A DNA stretch of 54,957 bases from an uncultured Bacteroidota bacterium (GTDB lineage Bacteria > Bacteroidota > Bacteroidia > UKL13-3). The stretch covers positions 1 to 54,957 of the forward strand of contig CAILJQ010000182.1 of assembly GCA_903834625.1 (NCBI GenBank), given 5' to 3'. A program made the position numbers and the translations under genes. A model generated the notes under the pieces. It did not search any database. It was given only the letters and a program-made list of their open reading frames with translations, and was not told the origin of the DNA. This document shows positions 45,436 through 54,173 of the stretch, piece after piece (within the stretch, counting starts at the first letter, position 1; the number at the start of each line of letters is the position of its first letter).

Positions 45436-47577
45436 TTATTGGACAATGAATTTGATGACACTTTGTTTGGTGCCGTTATCTAATTCAAGGAAGTAAACCC
45501 CATTGCTTAAAGCGGCGTTTACGTCTATTTGTTGTTTACCGGCATTCACCCAACTGTCTTTTTTCCATACAAGCTGACCTTGAATATTCACTATGCTCAT
45601 ATGTAAATTCTGGGCATTTTCTAACTGAGTGGATAGGGTAAAGCTTCCTTTATTGGGATTAGGTGATATATGTAATTTCCCCAATTGGGCTATTTCTTGA
45701 ATATTGGTAGGTACAATCTGGATATTCCTTACACTGGTATCTAGGCAACCAAATTTATTATTAACAACAACCTGCACTTTGGCTGTACCTGTACCAAAGA
45801 AGCTTACAAAGGAGGAGGTATCATTATTTGCAGTTAGGAATGCATTGTTAACACTCCATTTGTAACCATAACTTTCATATTTTTTGATGGAAAATAAATA
45901 AGGCGTTTGCGGCACAAAAATGCCAGCTACACTGCTAATAGTTTCATGAATAGGAACTGGTAATACATGTACATTTAATTCGGCAGAATCTTTGCAACCC
46001 ACTGTATTTTGGATAAGGAGTTTCACCCGATAATCACCTCCATTAACAAACCTATGATTTTCTATTTCATTACTTCCCAAGGTTCCGTCGCCAAAAAACC
46101 ATTGGCGAGAAATGTTGCCATTACCATAATAGGATTGATCTTCAAATAAAAAATCATTTGCATTGGCACATACAGAATCTTTAGATAACAATTTAATTTG
46201 GGCAGTACAATTGCTGTCACGCACATAAATAGAAATGGAGCGCGCACTTTTTCCAATTACCGGGCAGTTTCGGTCTGAACCAATTACATGAATAAAGTAA
46301 GGTTTGTTCCTCCTCATCCCAAGGCTTGGGGTAAAGCAAATTTCAACAGAGTCGAATTGAGGCCTTGTGGCTACATTGTACAATTTGTTTACTACAATAT
46401 TTGAAAGCATTAATTCTTTGTCAAAGCTTACCTGAATATCTGTAGAATCTTTTAAACTATTGATTGAAGCGGGATAATCTCTTGCCGAAACTTGGAAACA
46501 AAAAGGAACATTAGGTTTGAGAGTATATGAATTTTTAAATGATGGGTGGCTTACTCCTGTGCTACTAAAGCTATATAAAAGCGGGTTATCGTTATCATAT
46601 GAATTCACACATTGAATTTGTATATCTCTTCTAGTTATACCCATAATGGTATTAACCCCATCTATTTTGCGCCATTGGATAATTCCTATTACTAAATTGG
46701 AAACAAATGTTCCTGTGGGTCTAAACCTTAATGTACCATCAGTTTGATCCATGAAAATTCCTGCTGGTGGAAGGGCTGGTGGGGAGCTAATGGGTGCTCC
46801 CAAATAAGGAAACGGAACAGTAGGTGAATAGGGAGAAACATAAGGGGCATTGGTATTTTTATTCATTAAGCTTGGTGCTAAGAAATAGCTCAATGAGTCT
46901 CCATCAGGATCAACCGCACCTATATTGGTATATACACCATCATTCACATTCACAAAAATAGTAGGTGGTACATTAAAATACGGAGCAGAGTTTTTATAAT
47001 ATCTCTCCGTATTAATGGTCATTTCAGAATAATAATTTAGCATATCGGGATTATACAAAGTAGTATTACTACTGTTTCTGCAACAATGACTGAAACCAAT
47101 TCCTAAATAGGTATTGGCTTTCGGAATGCTGCCTAAATCTATTTGTCCTCTAAAGGTATAAACTTCAATACCCGGAGTAAACATGCCTGGTGTTCTGGTT
47201 CCGCAATTGCTACAAATACTTTTCTGAAGAGAACACAATGGCAAGGCATCAAATACTCCTATTACTGTGTCTACTGATAAATAAGTTGTGTAAAAATTGT
47301 TTCCTGCCATTGGATTTTCTTTGATATTAGAACCAGCAGGCGCTGTAGCACCATATAAACCAAGTGGTATTTTACATGCTCCACTTAACTTGGTAGGACA
47401 GTTGGCACAAAGATTTATTTCTGCACAATTTCTATATACCTTAACCTCTAAGTTCATAATTCCCGGTATATTGGTGCTGCTGTATGTCATCTCTGTACCA
47501 AGAATATGTCCGGCTTGGGTGGTTTTTGCAATGAGCGCGTAAATGCAGATCAAAAGCAGGGTAAATAATTTTTTCAT
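45436..47577 (-). CDS. T9SS-secreted PKD-domain protein
   Basis: 713 residues from ATG 47577 (MKKLFTLLLICIYALIAKTTQAG signal peptide); the track start adds seven residues. The N-terminal domain opens with GHILGTEMTYSS and contains KVYRNCAEINLC, a block I know from many Bacteroidota gliding/adhesion-type secreted proteins. A Cys-rich stretch follows, a PKD domain lies near 490-560 (RQWFFGDGTLGS, GGDYRVKLLIQN), and a type A sorting domain ends the protein (LHISPNPNKGSF ... NGVYFLELDNGTKQSVIKFIV). It is probably a surface protein. A GGTCTGAACC copy is at 46272. Confidence 0.85.
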   Translation of the reverse strand: MKKLFTLLLICIYALIAKTTQAGHILGTEMTYSSTNIPGIMNLEVKVYRNCAEINLCANCPTKLSGACKIPLGLYGATAPAGSNIKENPMAGNNFYTTYLSVDTVIGVFDALPLCSLQKSICSNCGTRTPGMFTPGIEVYTFRGQIDLGSIPKANTYLGIGFSHCCRNSSNTTLYNPDMLNYYSEMTINTERYYKNSAPYFNVPPTIFVNVNDGVYTNIGAVDPDGDSLSYFLAPSLMNKNTNAPYVSPYSPTVPFPYLGAPISSPPALPPAGIFMDQTDGTLRFRPTGTFVSNLVIGIIQWRKIDGVNTIMGITRRDIQIQCVNSYDNDNPLLYSFSSTGVSHPSFKNSYTLKPNVPFCFQVSARDYPASINSLKDSTDIQVSFDKELMLSNIVVNKLYNVATRPQFDSVEICFTPSLGMRRNKPYFIHVIGSDRNCPVIGKSARSISIYVRDSNCTAQIKLLSKDSVCANANDFLFEDQSYYGNGNISRQWFFGDGTLGSNEIENHRFVNGGDYRVKLLIQNTVGCKDSAELNVHVLPVPIHETISSVAGIFVPQTPYLFSIKKYESYGYKWSVNNAFLTANNDTSSFVSFFGTGTAKVQVVVNNKFGCLDTSVRNIQIVPTNIQEIAQLGKLHISPNPNKGSFTLSTQLENAQNLHMSIVNIQGQLVWKKDSWVNAGKQQIDVNAALSNGVYFLELDNGTKQSVIKFIVQ

Positions 47578-47683
47578 GATGAGGCAATTTAACATCATGA
47601 TTTGGATTGTTCTAAATAGGTTGCATTATTAAGAAATTATTAGAAGGGTTTACCTCCTTAAAACCTAAATCGCGTATAAAATC

Positions 47684-48250
47684 TTACTTCTTTTGGTTCA
47701 GACCGTTTATAATTGGTTGCAGGTACCAAATACCTATAGGGAATGTCCAGATGGCTATAAACAACAACGCATGGTCTTGAATGGATTTAGGAGCAGTACC
47801 AGATATGGCAGTATATAATGCCATGCTTACATAATACATACTGTACAATGTTGAAATAAAAGCAGTAACCAATAGAGGTGTCATGATGGGATATATTAAC
47901 TCCAGCATTGATTTGTACATGGGGTTAAAATCTGTATTGAATAAAATACTTAGCACCAAAATAAGTCCCATAAAAACAAAGTAAGTGATGGGAAAAAATA
48001 GGTAAAATTTAAAAGAAGGAACCTCGAATTTACTGGAGGTGCCTCCTAATTTGATGGCCAATTTACCTATGGAGTAATACCAAAAAACAAATAAACCAGT
48101 GCCTGAAAAGAGGAGTACCGGACTGATAAATCTAAGCACACTTTGATGTGCACCTATGAAAATGAATTGGATTCCCCATAAGATGCCTATTGGAATACAA
48201 ATAATACCTATGAAAATTTGATAGGCCTTTGCCTTCAAAATTATGTTCAT
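47684..48250 (-). CDS. Unrecognised integral membrane protein
   Basis: 188 residues with about five hydrophobic helices (IFIGIICIPIGILWGIQFIF, LFFPITYFVFMGLILVLSIL, MTPLLVTAFISTLYSMYYV, ALLFIAIWTFPIGIWYLQP). I do not recognise a family. It ends in NGLNQKK, and the stop region overlaps a GGTTCAGACC palindrome copy (47695-47704). A 42-nt gap separates it from the small helical gene upstream on the same strand. Confidence 0.6.
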   Translation of the reverse strand: MNIILKAKAYQIFIGIICIPIGILWGIQFIFIGAHQSVLRFISPVLLFSGTGLFVFWYYSIGKLAIKLGGTSSKFEVPSFKFYLFFPITYFVFMGLILVLSILFNTDFNPMYKSMLELIYPIMTPLLVTAFISTLYSMYYVSMALYTAISGTAPKSIQDHALLFIAIWTFPIGIWYLQPIINGLNQKK

Positions 48251-48292
48251 TTGTTAAAGTTTGGTTGAGAGAAAGGTTAAAACAGGAATTGA

Positions 48293-48655
48293 CTACTCGC
48301 CAATACTGTCTTTCATTTTTTGGATAGATGCATGGTAGATAAGGGCAAAATTTCTATCCGTCATGTATTGAGTTAACTGCTCCCTCTTTTCCTCCGCACT
48401 ATCGCTCAGAATCATCATGCGTTTGTGGTGTTCCATATTTCCTGGTTCGGTTTTAAGGAGTTGAATAACTTCTATATTTTCATCCATCCATTTACCATAG
48501 GCCAACATAAATTCTTGCTGTTCTGGATTCAATCTTAACACATCATCATTCCCTGATAAAGCATCTAATATAGGGTGATTGGCAATAGTGGCACCTAAAC
48601 TCTTGCTCAGCATTTTAATGAAGTCTTTTCGGCTCGATTCTTTCGCATTATCCAT
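48293..48655 (-). CDS. Small helical protein of unknown function
   Basis: 120 residues from ATG 48655 (MDNAKESSRKDFIKMLSK); the track extends it to 48763 through promoter sequence. The protein is predicted helical, charged and soluble (LNPEQQEFMLAYGKWMDENIEVIQLL, SAEEKREQLTQYM). No family is recognised. A TACCTTTG box ends only 4 nt before this ATG, which supports the shorter start and predicts a leaderless or nearly leaderless message. Confidence 0.6.
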   Translation of the reverse strand: MDNAKESSRKDFIKMLSKSLGATIANHPILDALSGNDDVLRLNPEQQEFMLAYGKWMDENIEVIQLLKTEPGNMEHHKRMMILSDSAEEKREQLTQYMTDRNFALIYHASIQKMKDSIGE

Positions 48656-48659
48656 AGAA

Positions 48660-48667
48660 CAAAGGTA
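48660..48667 (-). promoter_or_regulatory. -7 promoter box of the small helical gene (TACCTTTG)
   Basis: On the minus strand this full TAnnTTTG match lies 4 nt before the ATG at 48655. If the usual spacing to the start point holds, transcription begins at or within a base or two of the start codon. Confidence 0.45.
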
Positions 48668-48696
48668 TAGAATATGCTTGTAAGTGTTTAGAATAA

Positions 48697-48728
48697 TTTG
48701 TTTAAATAAAATCAAAGAACCACCTTTG
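48697..48728 (+). promoter_or_regulatory. Promoter of the ATE-like/PIF1-like/nuclease operon
   Basis: TTTG at 48697-48700, exactly 20 nt, then CACCTTTG at 48721-48728, one base from TAnnTTTG. The GTG start of the next gene is at 48733, again giving almost no leader. Confidence 0.45.
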
Positions 48729-48732
48729 TTGT

Positions 48733-49464
48733 GTGGAGAATCAAGACAAAATAAATGAACCAATTACAGTCGCAGGTGCGCTGCTAGATAGGTTTTTAGA
48801 GCTTGGTTTTTACCGTATGATGCAAACGGTATTTACCACCGACGATTGCATAAATACCCAAAAAGGAGAAGTGTATGATGTCTTTTGGCTGCGCATTTTA
48901 TTGCAACCAATTAAAAATATAACGCAGCATAAGGTCTATAAAAGGAATAAAGATTTTGAGGTAACTATTACCAAGGCTAAGTTTAACAAGGAAATAGACG
49001 AATTATACGAACGTTACCGCCTAAGCATGAATTTTGAAGCCCATGAGAGCATTCATTATTTCTTATTTGGGTCAGAGAAAAAGGTAGTTTTCCAAACCAA
49101 ATTGATTCAAATACGCCACCATGGGAAACTGATTGCAGGAGGCTATTTTGATGAGGGAAAGGAATCTATTGCAGGTATTCTTAATTTTTATGACCCCGAT
49201 TATAGCAAATACAGCCTAGGGAAATTTTTGATGTTGGTTAAAATACAATATGCCCAACAAAGAGGCATGGTATACTATTATCCTGGATATATTGCCTTAG
49301 ATACACCTAAGTTTGATTATAAAGTGTTTCCATCCGAAGAAGTAGTGGAGGTTTTGGTGAAACCAGAAGAAAATACTTGGTTTCCTTACACAAAAATTGG
49401 CAAACAAGGATTAGAGCGTTATGGATTTTGGCATAACTGTAAAATAACTCTTGGGTTTGAATAG
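48733..49464 (+). CDS. Arginyltransferase (ATE/Bpt)-like protein, GNAT fold
   Basis: 243 residues from GTG 48733; no in-frame ATG lies nearby. The C-terminal half has GGYFDEGKESIAGILNFYDPDY followed by SLGKFLMLVKIQYAQQRGM and YYYPGYI. This parallels the FxDPDxxxxSLGxxxxLxxI and YLGYxI blocks of aminoacyl-tRNA-protein transferases (Ate1, Bpt). The middle HKVYKRNKDFEV and ELYERYRLSMNFEAHES also fit that family. The usual N-terminal Cys cluster is missing, with only two Cys in the protein. It may transfer an amino acid to protein N termini for degradation, or be a diverged acyltransferase. The PIF1-like gene starts 23 nt later. Confidence 0.7.
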   Translation: MENQDKINEPITVAGALLDRFLELGFYRMMQTVFTTDDCINTQKGEVYDVFWLRILLQPIKNITQHKVYKRNKDFEVTITKAKFNKEIDELYERYRLSMNFEAHESIHYFLFGSEKKVVFQTKLIQIRHHGKLIAGGYFDEGKESIAGILNFYDPDYSKYSLGKFLMLVKIQYAQQRGMVYYYPGYIALDTPKFDYKVFPSEEVVEVLVKPEENTWFPYTKIGKQGLERYGFWHNCKITLGFE

Positions 49465-49487
49465 ATGATAAATAGTATCTTGCCACC

Positions 49488-51329
49488 ATGCTGCAAGGGA
49501 TAAGGAAAATTGAAAAAAAGTGGATTCAGAATTTCCTCTCCTCTTCATTAGTGGAGGGCGAAACCCTTCAAAAAGATATCACGCACCAAGTATTTTATGG
49601 ATTAAAAGAAGAGAACAAAGACGCTGATTTTCCGGCAGGATTTAAACAACTCTACGAACAAAGAAGCAGCTTTGAATCATTACATGTTCTTTTAAACCGA
49701 GTACAAGAGTTTCTGTTATATGCTGGAATAACCCTTCGCGAAGAGCGCGTGCTCTCGCACTTAGAGAAGTTTCCAGACGACACTGAAAAGGTTTGGCGCA
49801 ATTGTTTTTACTTCTTCAAAACCTTAGCACATTTAGGGGATGGGTTCGACCCGAGAAGACCTTTTAGAGATTGCAGCTCCAATATATATTTCCTCCTACG
49901 CATTGAATCGGGTGAAAGTGTAATGGCCCAACAATTAGAAATTTTTGAAGAACTTGAATTGCCAGAATTGTATAGCAAGTTTAAAGTGTTCCCAAAAGGT
50001 TATGAAAACAATGAAGTGGTGCTTGATTTGTTTGGTCGATTAGAAACCACAAACGATAGCTTCTTCATTACTGGCAAAGCTGGTACGGGTAAATCTACCT
50101 TTATTCAATACTTTGCCCGACATACCAAAAAGAAAGTGTTGATGCTTGCTTTTACAGGTATTGCTGCCATTAATGTGGGCGGACAAACCATTCATAGCTT
50201 CTTTCTTTTTCCACTCAAACCCATGATTCCGGAAGACGATGAGATCCATAGGTTCCCACCCACTTCTGAGAAATATAAAATCATCAGCCAAACGCATACC
50301 ATCATTATTGACGAGGTAAGCATGTTGCGCTCAGATATTTTAGAAGCGATAGATTTTTCCCTGCGCATTAATGGGGGCGACCCATCTAAACGCTTTGGGG
50401 GTAAACAGATGTTGTTTATTGGCGATATATTTCAATTACCTCCGGTAGTAAACATGTCGGATGAAACAGAGCGCATTTTATTTGAAGAAGAATACCGAAG
50501 TGAATACTTTTTTGATTCTCCAGCTTATAAAGAAATTAACCCCGGCTTTTTTGAGTTTCAGAAGAGTTACCGACAAAAAGAGGACTTAGATTTTGTGAAT
50601 CTTTTAGATGCTGTGAGGGTCTGTGAGGCCAATGATGAGGTTTTATCCCAACTGAACCAAAGGTATTTCCCTAATTATATTGCACCGTCAGATGCTTTTG
50701 TGATGAAACTTTGTGCGCACAATTGGGTGGCAGAGGCAGAAAATAAAAAGAAATTATTGGAGTTACCTCATAGAGAATTGACTTTTGAAGCTAAAATTAC
50801 CGGAGAGTTCAGAGTAGATAGGTACCCAACCAATCCGCAGCTCACCCTTAAAAAAGATGCACAGGTTATTTTAGTAAAAAATGATTCGGCTTTCAGATGG
50901 GTGAATGGTACCATTGCTAAAATAGATTTTCTTTCACACGACCTTCTAGAAATTAGACTACAAGATGGTAGCATTCATAAACTTGAACCAGTAATGTGGG
51001 AGAATAGAAAATATAAATATGATAGGATGCAACGCAGAGTAGTGTCTGAACTCATAGGTACCTTTACCCAATTCCCTATTAAATTGGCCTGGGCCATTAC
51101 CATTCATAAAAGTCAGGGCTTAACCTTTGATAATGTTGATATAGATTTAGGGAATGGTGCTTTTGTAAATGGTCAGGTTTATACCGCACTAAGTAGGTGT
51201 AGGAAATTAGAAGGCATAACCTTGCGCAGAAAATTGCAACAAAAGGATATCATTACCGATCAACGAATACTTGGATTTTACCAAGCAGAACAAATAGAAA
51301 AACGTATGTTGAACCTTGATCAAACATGA
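49488..51329 (+). CDS. PIF1/RecD-like superfamily 1 DNA helicase
   Basis: 613 residues. After an N-terminal region without a recognised domain (about 1-185), the helicase core has Walker A FFITGKAGTGKST, AFTGIAAINVGGQTIHSFF, Walker B IIIDEVSMLRSD, GDIFQLPPVV, and near the end WAITIHKSQGLTFDNVDIDLG and VYTALSRCRKLEGI. These are the PIF1-type motifs. Such helicases unwind DNA 5' to 3' and resolve G-quadruplexes or R-loops. The stop overlaps the ATG of the nuclease gene (ATGA). The N-terminal part may be a specific interaction domain. Confidence 0.88.
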   Translation: MLQGIRKIEKKWIQNFLSSSLVEGETLQKDITHQVFYGLKEENKDADFPAGFKQLYEQRSSFESLHVLLNRVQEFLLYAGITLREERVLSHLEKFPDDTEKVWRNCFYFFKTLAHLGDGFDPRRPFRDCSSNIYFLLRIESGESVMAQQLEIFEELELPELYSKFKVFPKGYENNEVVLDLFGRLETTNDSFFITGKAGTGKSTFIQYFARHTKKKVLMLAFTGIAAINVGGQTIHSFFLFPLKPMIPEDDEIHRFPPTSEKYKIISQTHTIIIDEVSMLRSDILEAIDFSLRINGGDPSKRFGGKQMLFIGDIFQLPPVVNMSDETERILFEEEYRSEYFFDSPAYKEINPGFFEFQKSYRQKEDLDFVNLLDAVRVCEANDEVLSQLNQRYFPNYIAPSDAFVMKLCAHNWVAEAENKKKLLELPHRELTFEAKITGEFRVDRYPTNPQLTLKKDAQVILVKNDSAFRWVNGTIAKIDFLSHDLLEIRLQDGSIHKLEPVMWENRKYKYDRMQRRVVSELIGTFTQFPIKLAWAITIHKSQGLTFDNVDIDLGNGAFVNGQVYTALSRCRKLEGITLRRKLQQKDIITDQRILGFYQAEQIEKRMLNLDQT

Positions 51330-51988
51330 AAAAATTGAACAAAATGATTTGGATATATTTGCTAATTTTTATCTGTTTGATCATTGCAAATGGATTAAAA
51401 GCGCAAACCATAGAAGGGAAGTTAATTGGCATTGATGATGGCGATACTTTTACCTTATTAGATGATGCACATAGGCAATATAAGATTAGGTTAAATGGCA
51501 TTGATTGCCCAGAGAAAGCTCAGGATTATGGTAAGGTTGCTAAGAACTTTACCTATAATTTTTGTACAGGTAAAAGGGTAAAAGTGCAAGTAATTGGCAC
51601 AGATAAATATGATAGGTATTTGGGAGATGTTACAGTGAATGGCAGCAGTCTGAACCAAGCTTTGGTTCGAAACGGATTGGCGTGGCATTACAAAAAATAT
51701 AGCAGCGACCCTGTTTTGGCACAGTTAGAAGTGAATGCCAGAAATGAAAAACTAAATATTTGGAGTATGGCAAATGCCATGGCACCATGGGATTGGAGAC
51801 ATAGGGGTGAATTGCAAGAGATTGGTACCCTAAGTTATGGCAATGTATTTATTTGCAATAGCAGCGGCTCTAAAACCTATCATAAAAAGATGTGTAATGG
51901 ATTGTCCCGCTGCGGCAAAGGAATCTCTCAAGTATCCGAATCAAAAGCGCTATCTATGGGCAAAAAGGCTTGTGGGTATTGTTATTGA
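51326..51988 (+). CDS. Secreted thermonuclease-like nuclease (SNase family)
   Basis: 220 residues. A signal peptide (IWIYLLIFICLIIANGLKAQ) precedes the SNase OB-fold domain (about 28-150): GIDDGDTFTLL, IRLNGIDCPE and KYDRYLGDV hold the catalytic Asp, Arg, Glu and Arg. The C-terminal part has Cys and His (KTYHKKMCNGLSRC, KKACGYCY) in a pattern suggesting a small metal-binding domain, as in some SNase proteins. It probably degrades extracellular nucleic acid. Four-base overlap with the helicase gene suggests one transcript, though the helicase is cytoplasmic. Confidence 0.88.
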   Translation: MKKLNKMIWIYLLIFICLIIANGLKAQTIEGKLIGIDDGDTFTLLDDAHRQYKIRLNGIDCPEKAQDYGKVAKNFTYNFCTGKRVKVQVIGTDKYDRYLGDVTVNGSSLNQALVRNGLAWHYKKYSSDPVLAQLEVNARNEKLNIWSMANAMAPWDWRHRGELQEIGTLSYGNVFICNSSGSKTYHKKMCNGLSRCGKGISQVSESKALSMGKKACGYCY

Positions 51989-52025
51989 GTATAATATCAC
52001 ATGCTAATTTTGTACATTGGCTCTT

Positions 52026-52517
52026 ATGAAAAATAATCTTGCCTATCTGTTTGCCCTACTTATTGTATGGATTTCTGCCTGCACACAAACCCAAGATGAT
52101 TCGGTTCAAACCGAAACAAATGAAATGATTACCTCCACAGATACCATTGCCAAACCACTGGGTAAGGGATTAAACTTTAGGTTCTTTCCAGATACTGCCG
52201 AGTTTACAGGAACATTAAAAGTTGAAATGTTTTATGGCGCGCCTAATTACGGCGAATGTCCAGATACAGATAAAAAAATGTACTATTATATTCTTTACCC
52301 CGATTCTATCATCAATGTTATTAACCCTAACAAAGAGGAGGGCTTTGATATCACCGCCTATGGTGTAAAGAAAATACAGCTAGCACCCGATTATGATTTG
52401 TCGATAAGAAAATTCAAGGGCAAACATATTCGTGTAAAAGGTACTTTTTATGGCAAGAAAAACGGCCACCACAATACAGATGTTTTATTGTCTGTAAATG
52501 AGGTGACCGATTTGTAG
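52026..52517 (+). CDS. DUF4431-like lipoprotein
   Basis: 163 residues from ATG 52026; the track begins at a TTG three codons earlier. The lipobox is WISAC (Cys19). The mature part contains TGTLKVEMFYGAPNYGECPDT and KMYYYILYPDSI, resembling the DUF4431 pattern in which a small beta domain begins with F/Y-G-x-P-x-Y-G-E. The function is unknown. A TAATTTTG box at 52005-52012 may be its promoter. A TTCGGTTCAAACCGAA copy lies in the N-terminal coding region. Confidence 0.65.
   Translation: MKNNLAYLFALLIVWISACTQTQDDSVQTETNEMITSTDTIAKPLGKGLNFRFFPDTAEFTGTLKVEMFYGAPNYGECPDTDKKMYYYILYPDSIINVINPNKEEGFDITAYGVKKIQLAPDYDLSIRKFKGKHIRVKGTFYGKKNGHHNTDVLLSVNEVTDL
52100..52115. repeat. Dispersed palindrome, copy TTCGGTTCAAACCGAA
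   Basis: This copy differs from the perfect 16-bp palindrome at 19542 only at one central base. It encodes SVQTE just after the lipobox of the DUF4431-like protein. Confidence 0.65.
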
Positions 52518-52627
52518 TACATTCAATACTTCTTAATTCTAGAATTTGTTAGCATTAAGCTAAATTCATTCTATGCTATAATTATTTCTTTCCGTCTATT
52601 TTGCCTTTCAATTAATTTATTATAGCC

Positions 52628-54166
52628 ATGAAAACCAACATTCAACTTTTAGCCTTAATCTTTTTTTCTATCACCTTCACCTCTTTTACCAGCAATGCAC
52701 AAAAAAAAGCAAAGCCAAGAGAGGTAAAAAATGGTGGTAGGTTTTATTACCATTTGCCAACGAAAATGTTGTATTTAGACCCTTATTTAACCCAAAAGGT
52801 AAATAGACCTTTGGTTGTTAAGGAAGATAAGGAGGTATCTATAGAGGTAGTAGGATATAATCTTTTATTAGATGAGGTATCCTTTAAAGATACGGTATTA
52901 TTTCATGATATCCCGAATTTGAGCGCCTTTCAAAATCTATCGGGGATACCGAGTCTTCCAACGAGTGGTCAAAGCAATTTAAATGCTAAATCAATATTGG
53001 GTACGCTAAGCATTGATAATTTTATGTTGGATACAACCAGCATACCCACATACAATGAAAAATTCGCAGCTCAAACCAAGGAAATACAGCAAAATCTTCA
53101 AAATCAAAACGAAATTTATCATAAGGTCATCCAATTGCACAATCATTTGGGTAATTTAATGCAATTGAAAGCAAAAGTGCTTTCAAATAACAAACTGTCT
53201 TTGCAAGACTTTAATGAATTAAGCACAAAATATTTTAACCAATTATCGGAGTATACCGGTGAGCGTTATGAAGGTATTTTTGACGAAACTATTCTTAAAA
53301 GTATTACAGAATTGGATAGTTTATTCATTCAGAAACAACGCAGCCTTAATCAAACTAATTTAATTTTGTTAGAGGAATTGGCCAAGGTATCTAAAACAGA
53401 TATTGAAAAAGAAGAGTTGAAAAAGTTAAGGCATTTAAATACCAATTTTGAAAGTGATTTCAAACAATTGAATGTGGGCAAATTCCCAATTGCCTTAAAA
53501 GCATTTTCAGCAGATTTAATTGATTTAAAGAAAATGTTTCAAAAAATTGTTCTACAACCCGTATTCGTTTCACCTTCAATAATTGCCAAGGCAGATATTC
53601 AACAGATACAAGTTTTTCATAACCGAGATAAAAATCTAGGGCCTTCTGATGCCATAACCATTAGGACAAATTTTGGGATAAAATGTGATGTAAGTGGAGG
53701 ACTTTTTTTGAGTGGATTATATGACGAAACCTTTGTTTTAAAGAGCTCTCAGGGTTTTTATCAAACCCAATATTTGTTAAATGGTTCGCCCAAAGACACA
53801 CTAATAAATCAAACATTTACAACCATAAGTAAAGAGAAAAACGGAAAATTCTCCTATGGAGGAATGTGTTACCTTAATTTTCATACTGGGTCGCCTCACA
53901 ATTTTAATTACGGCGCTTATGCAGGAATTGGTGCATTACTAAACGACCAAACCAGATGGACAGGCGCCTTGGGTGGAGAGTTGATTTTTGGGAAATCACA
54001 AAAATTGATTGTTCACGCTGGGGTAAACATTGCTCAAATAAAACGTTTAGAAAGCAATTACCAGGTAGATGTTAAAATACCTGAGGTAATATCAAATGTG
54101 CCAATAGTAAAGCTTCTTGATTATTCTTGGATGTTTGGACTTTCCTGGAAAATCAATAAACCATAG
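52628..54166 (+). CDS. Exported protein of unknown function, possible C-terminal beta barrel
   Basis: 512 residues. A signal peptide (LLALIFFSITFTSFTSNAQ) is followed by a basic start (KKAKPREVKNGGRFYYHLPTKM). A central helical region runs about 140-310 (QTKEIQQNLQNQNEIYHKVIQL). The final 150 residues alternate like membrane beta strands (FSYGGMCYLNFHTGSPHNFNYGAYAGIGALLN, FGLSWKINKP). I do not recognise a family. The gene follows the lipoprotein by 110 nt. It may be an outer-membrane protein with a periplasmic coiled coil. Confidence 0.6.
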   Translation: MKTNIQLLALIFFSITFTSFTSNAQKKAKPREVKNGGRFYYHLPTKMLYLDPYLTQKVNRPLVVKEDKEVSIEVVGYNLLLDEVSFKDTVLFHDIPNLSAFQNLSGIPSLPTSGQSNLNAKSILGTLSIDNFMLDTTSIPTYNEKFAAQTKEIQQNLQNQNEIYHKVIQLHNHLGNLMQLKAKVLSNNKLSLQDFNELSTKYFNQLSEYTGERYEGIFDETILKSITELDSLFIQKQRSLNQTNLILLEELAKVSKTDIEKEELKKLRHLNTNFESDFKQLNVGKFPIALKAFSADLIDLKKMFQKIVLQPVFVSPSIIAKADIQQIQVFHNRDKNLGPSDAITIRTNFGIKCDVSGGLFLSGLYDETFVLKSSQGFYQTQYLLNGSPKDTLINQTFTTISKEKNGKFSYGGMCYLNFHTGSPHNFNYGAYAGIGALLNDQTRWTGALGGELIFGKSQKLIVHAGVNIAQIKRLESNYQVDVKIPEVISNVPIVKLLDYSWMFGLSWKINKP

Positions 54167-54173
54167 CTCATTT

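Noticed and set aside
2597-52112. GGTTCGAA resembling the T-arm of tRNA genes
   Set aside because: None of the copies has a neighbouring acceptor stem, anticodon loop or CCA; most lie inside clear protein-coding genes.
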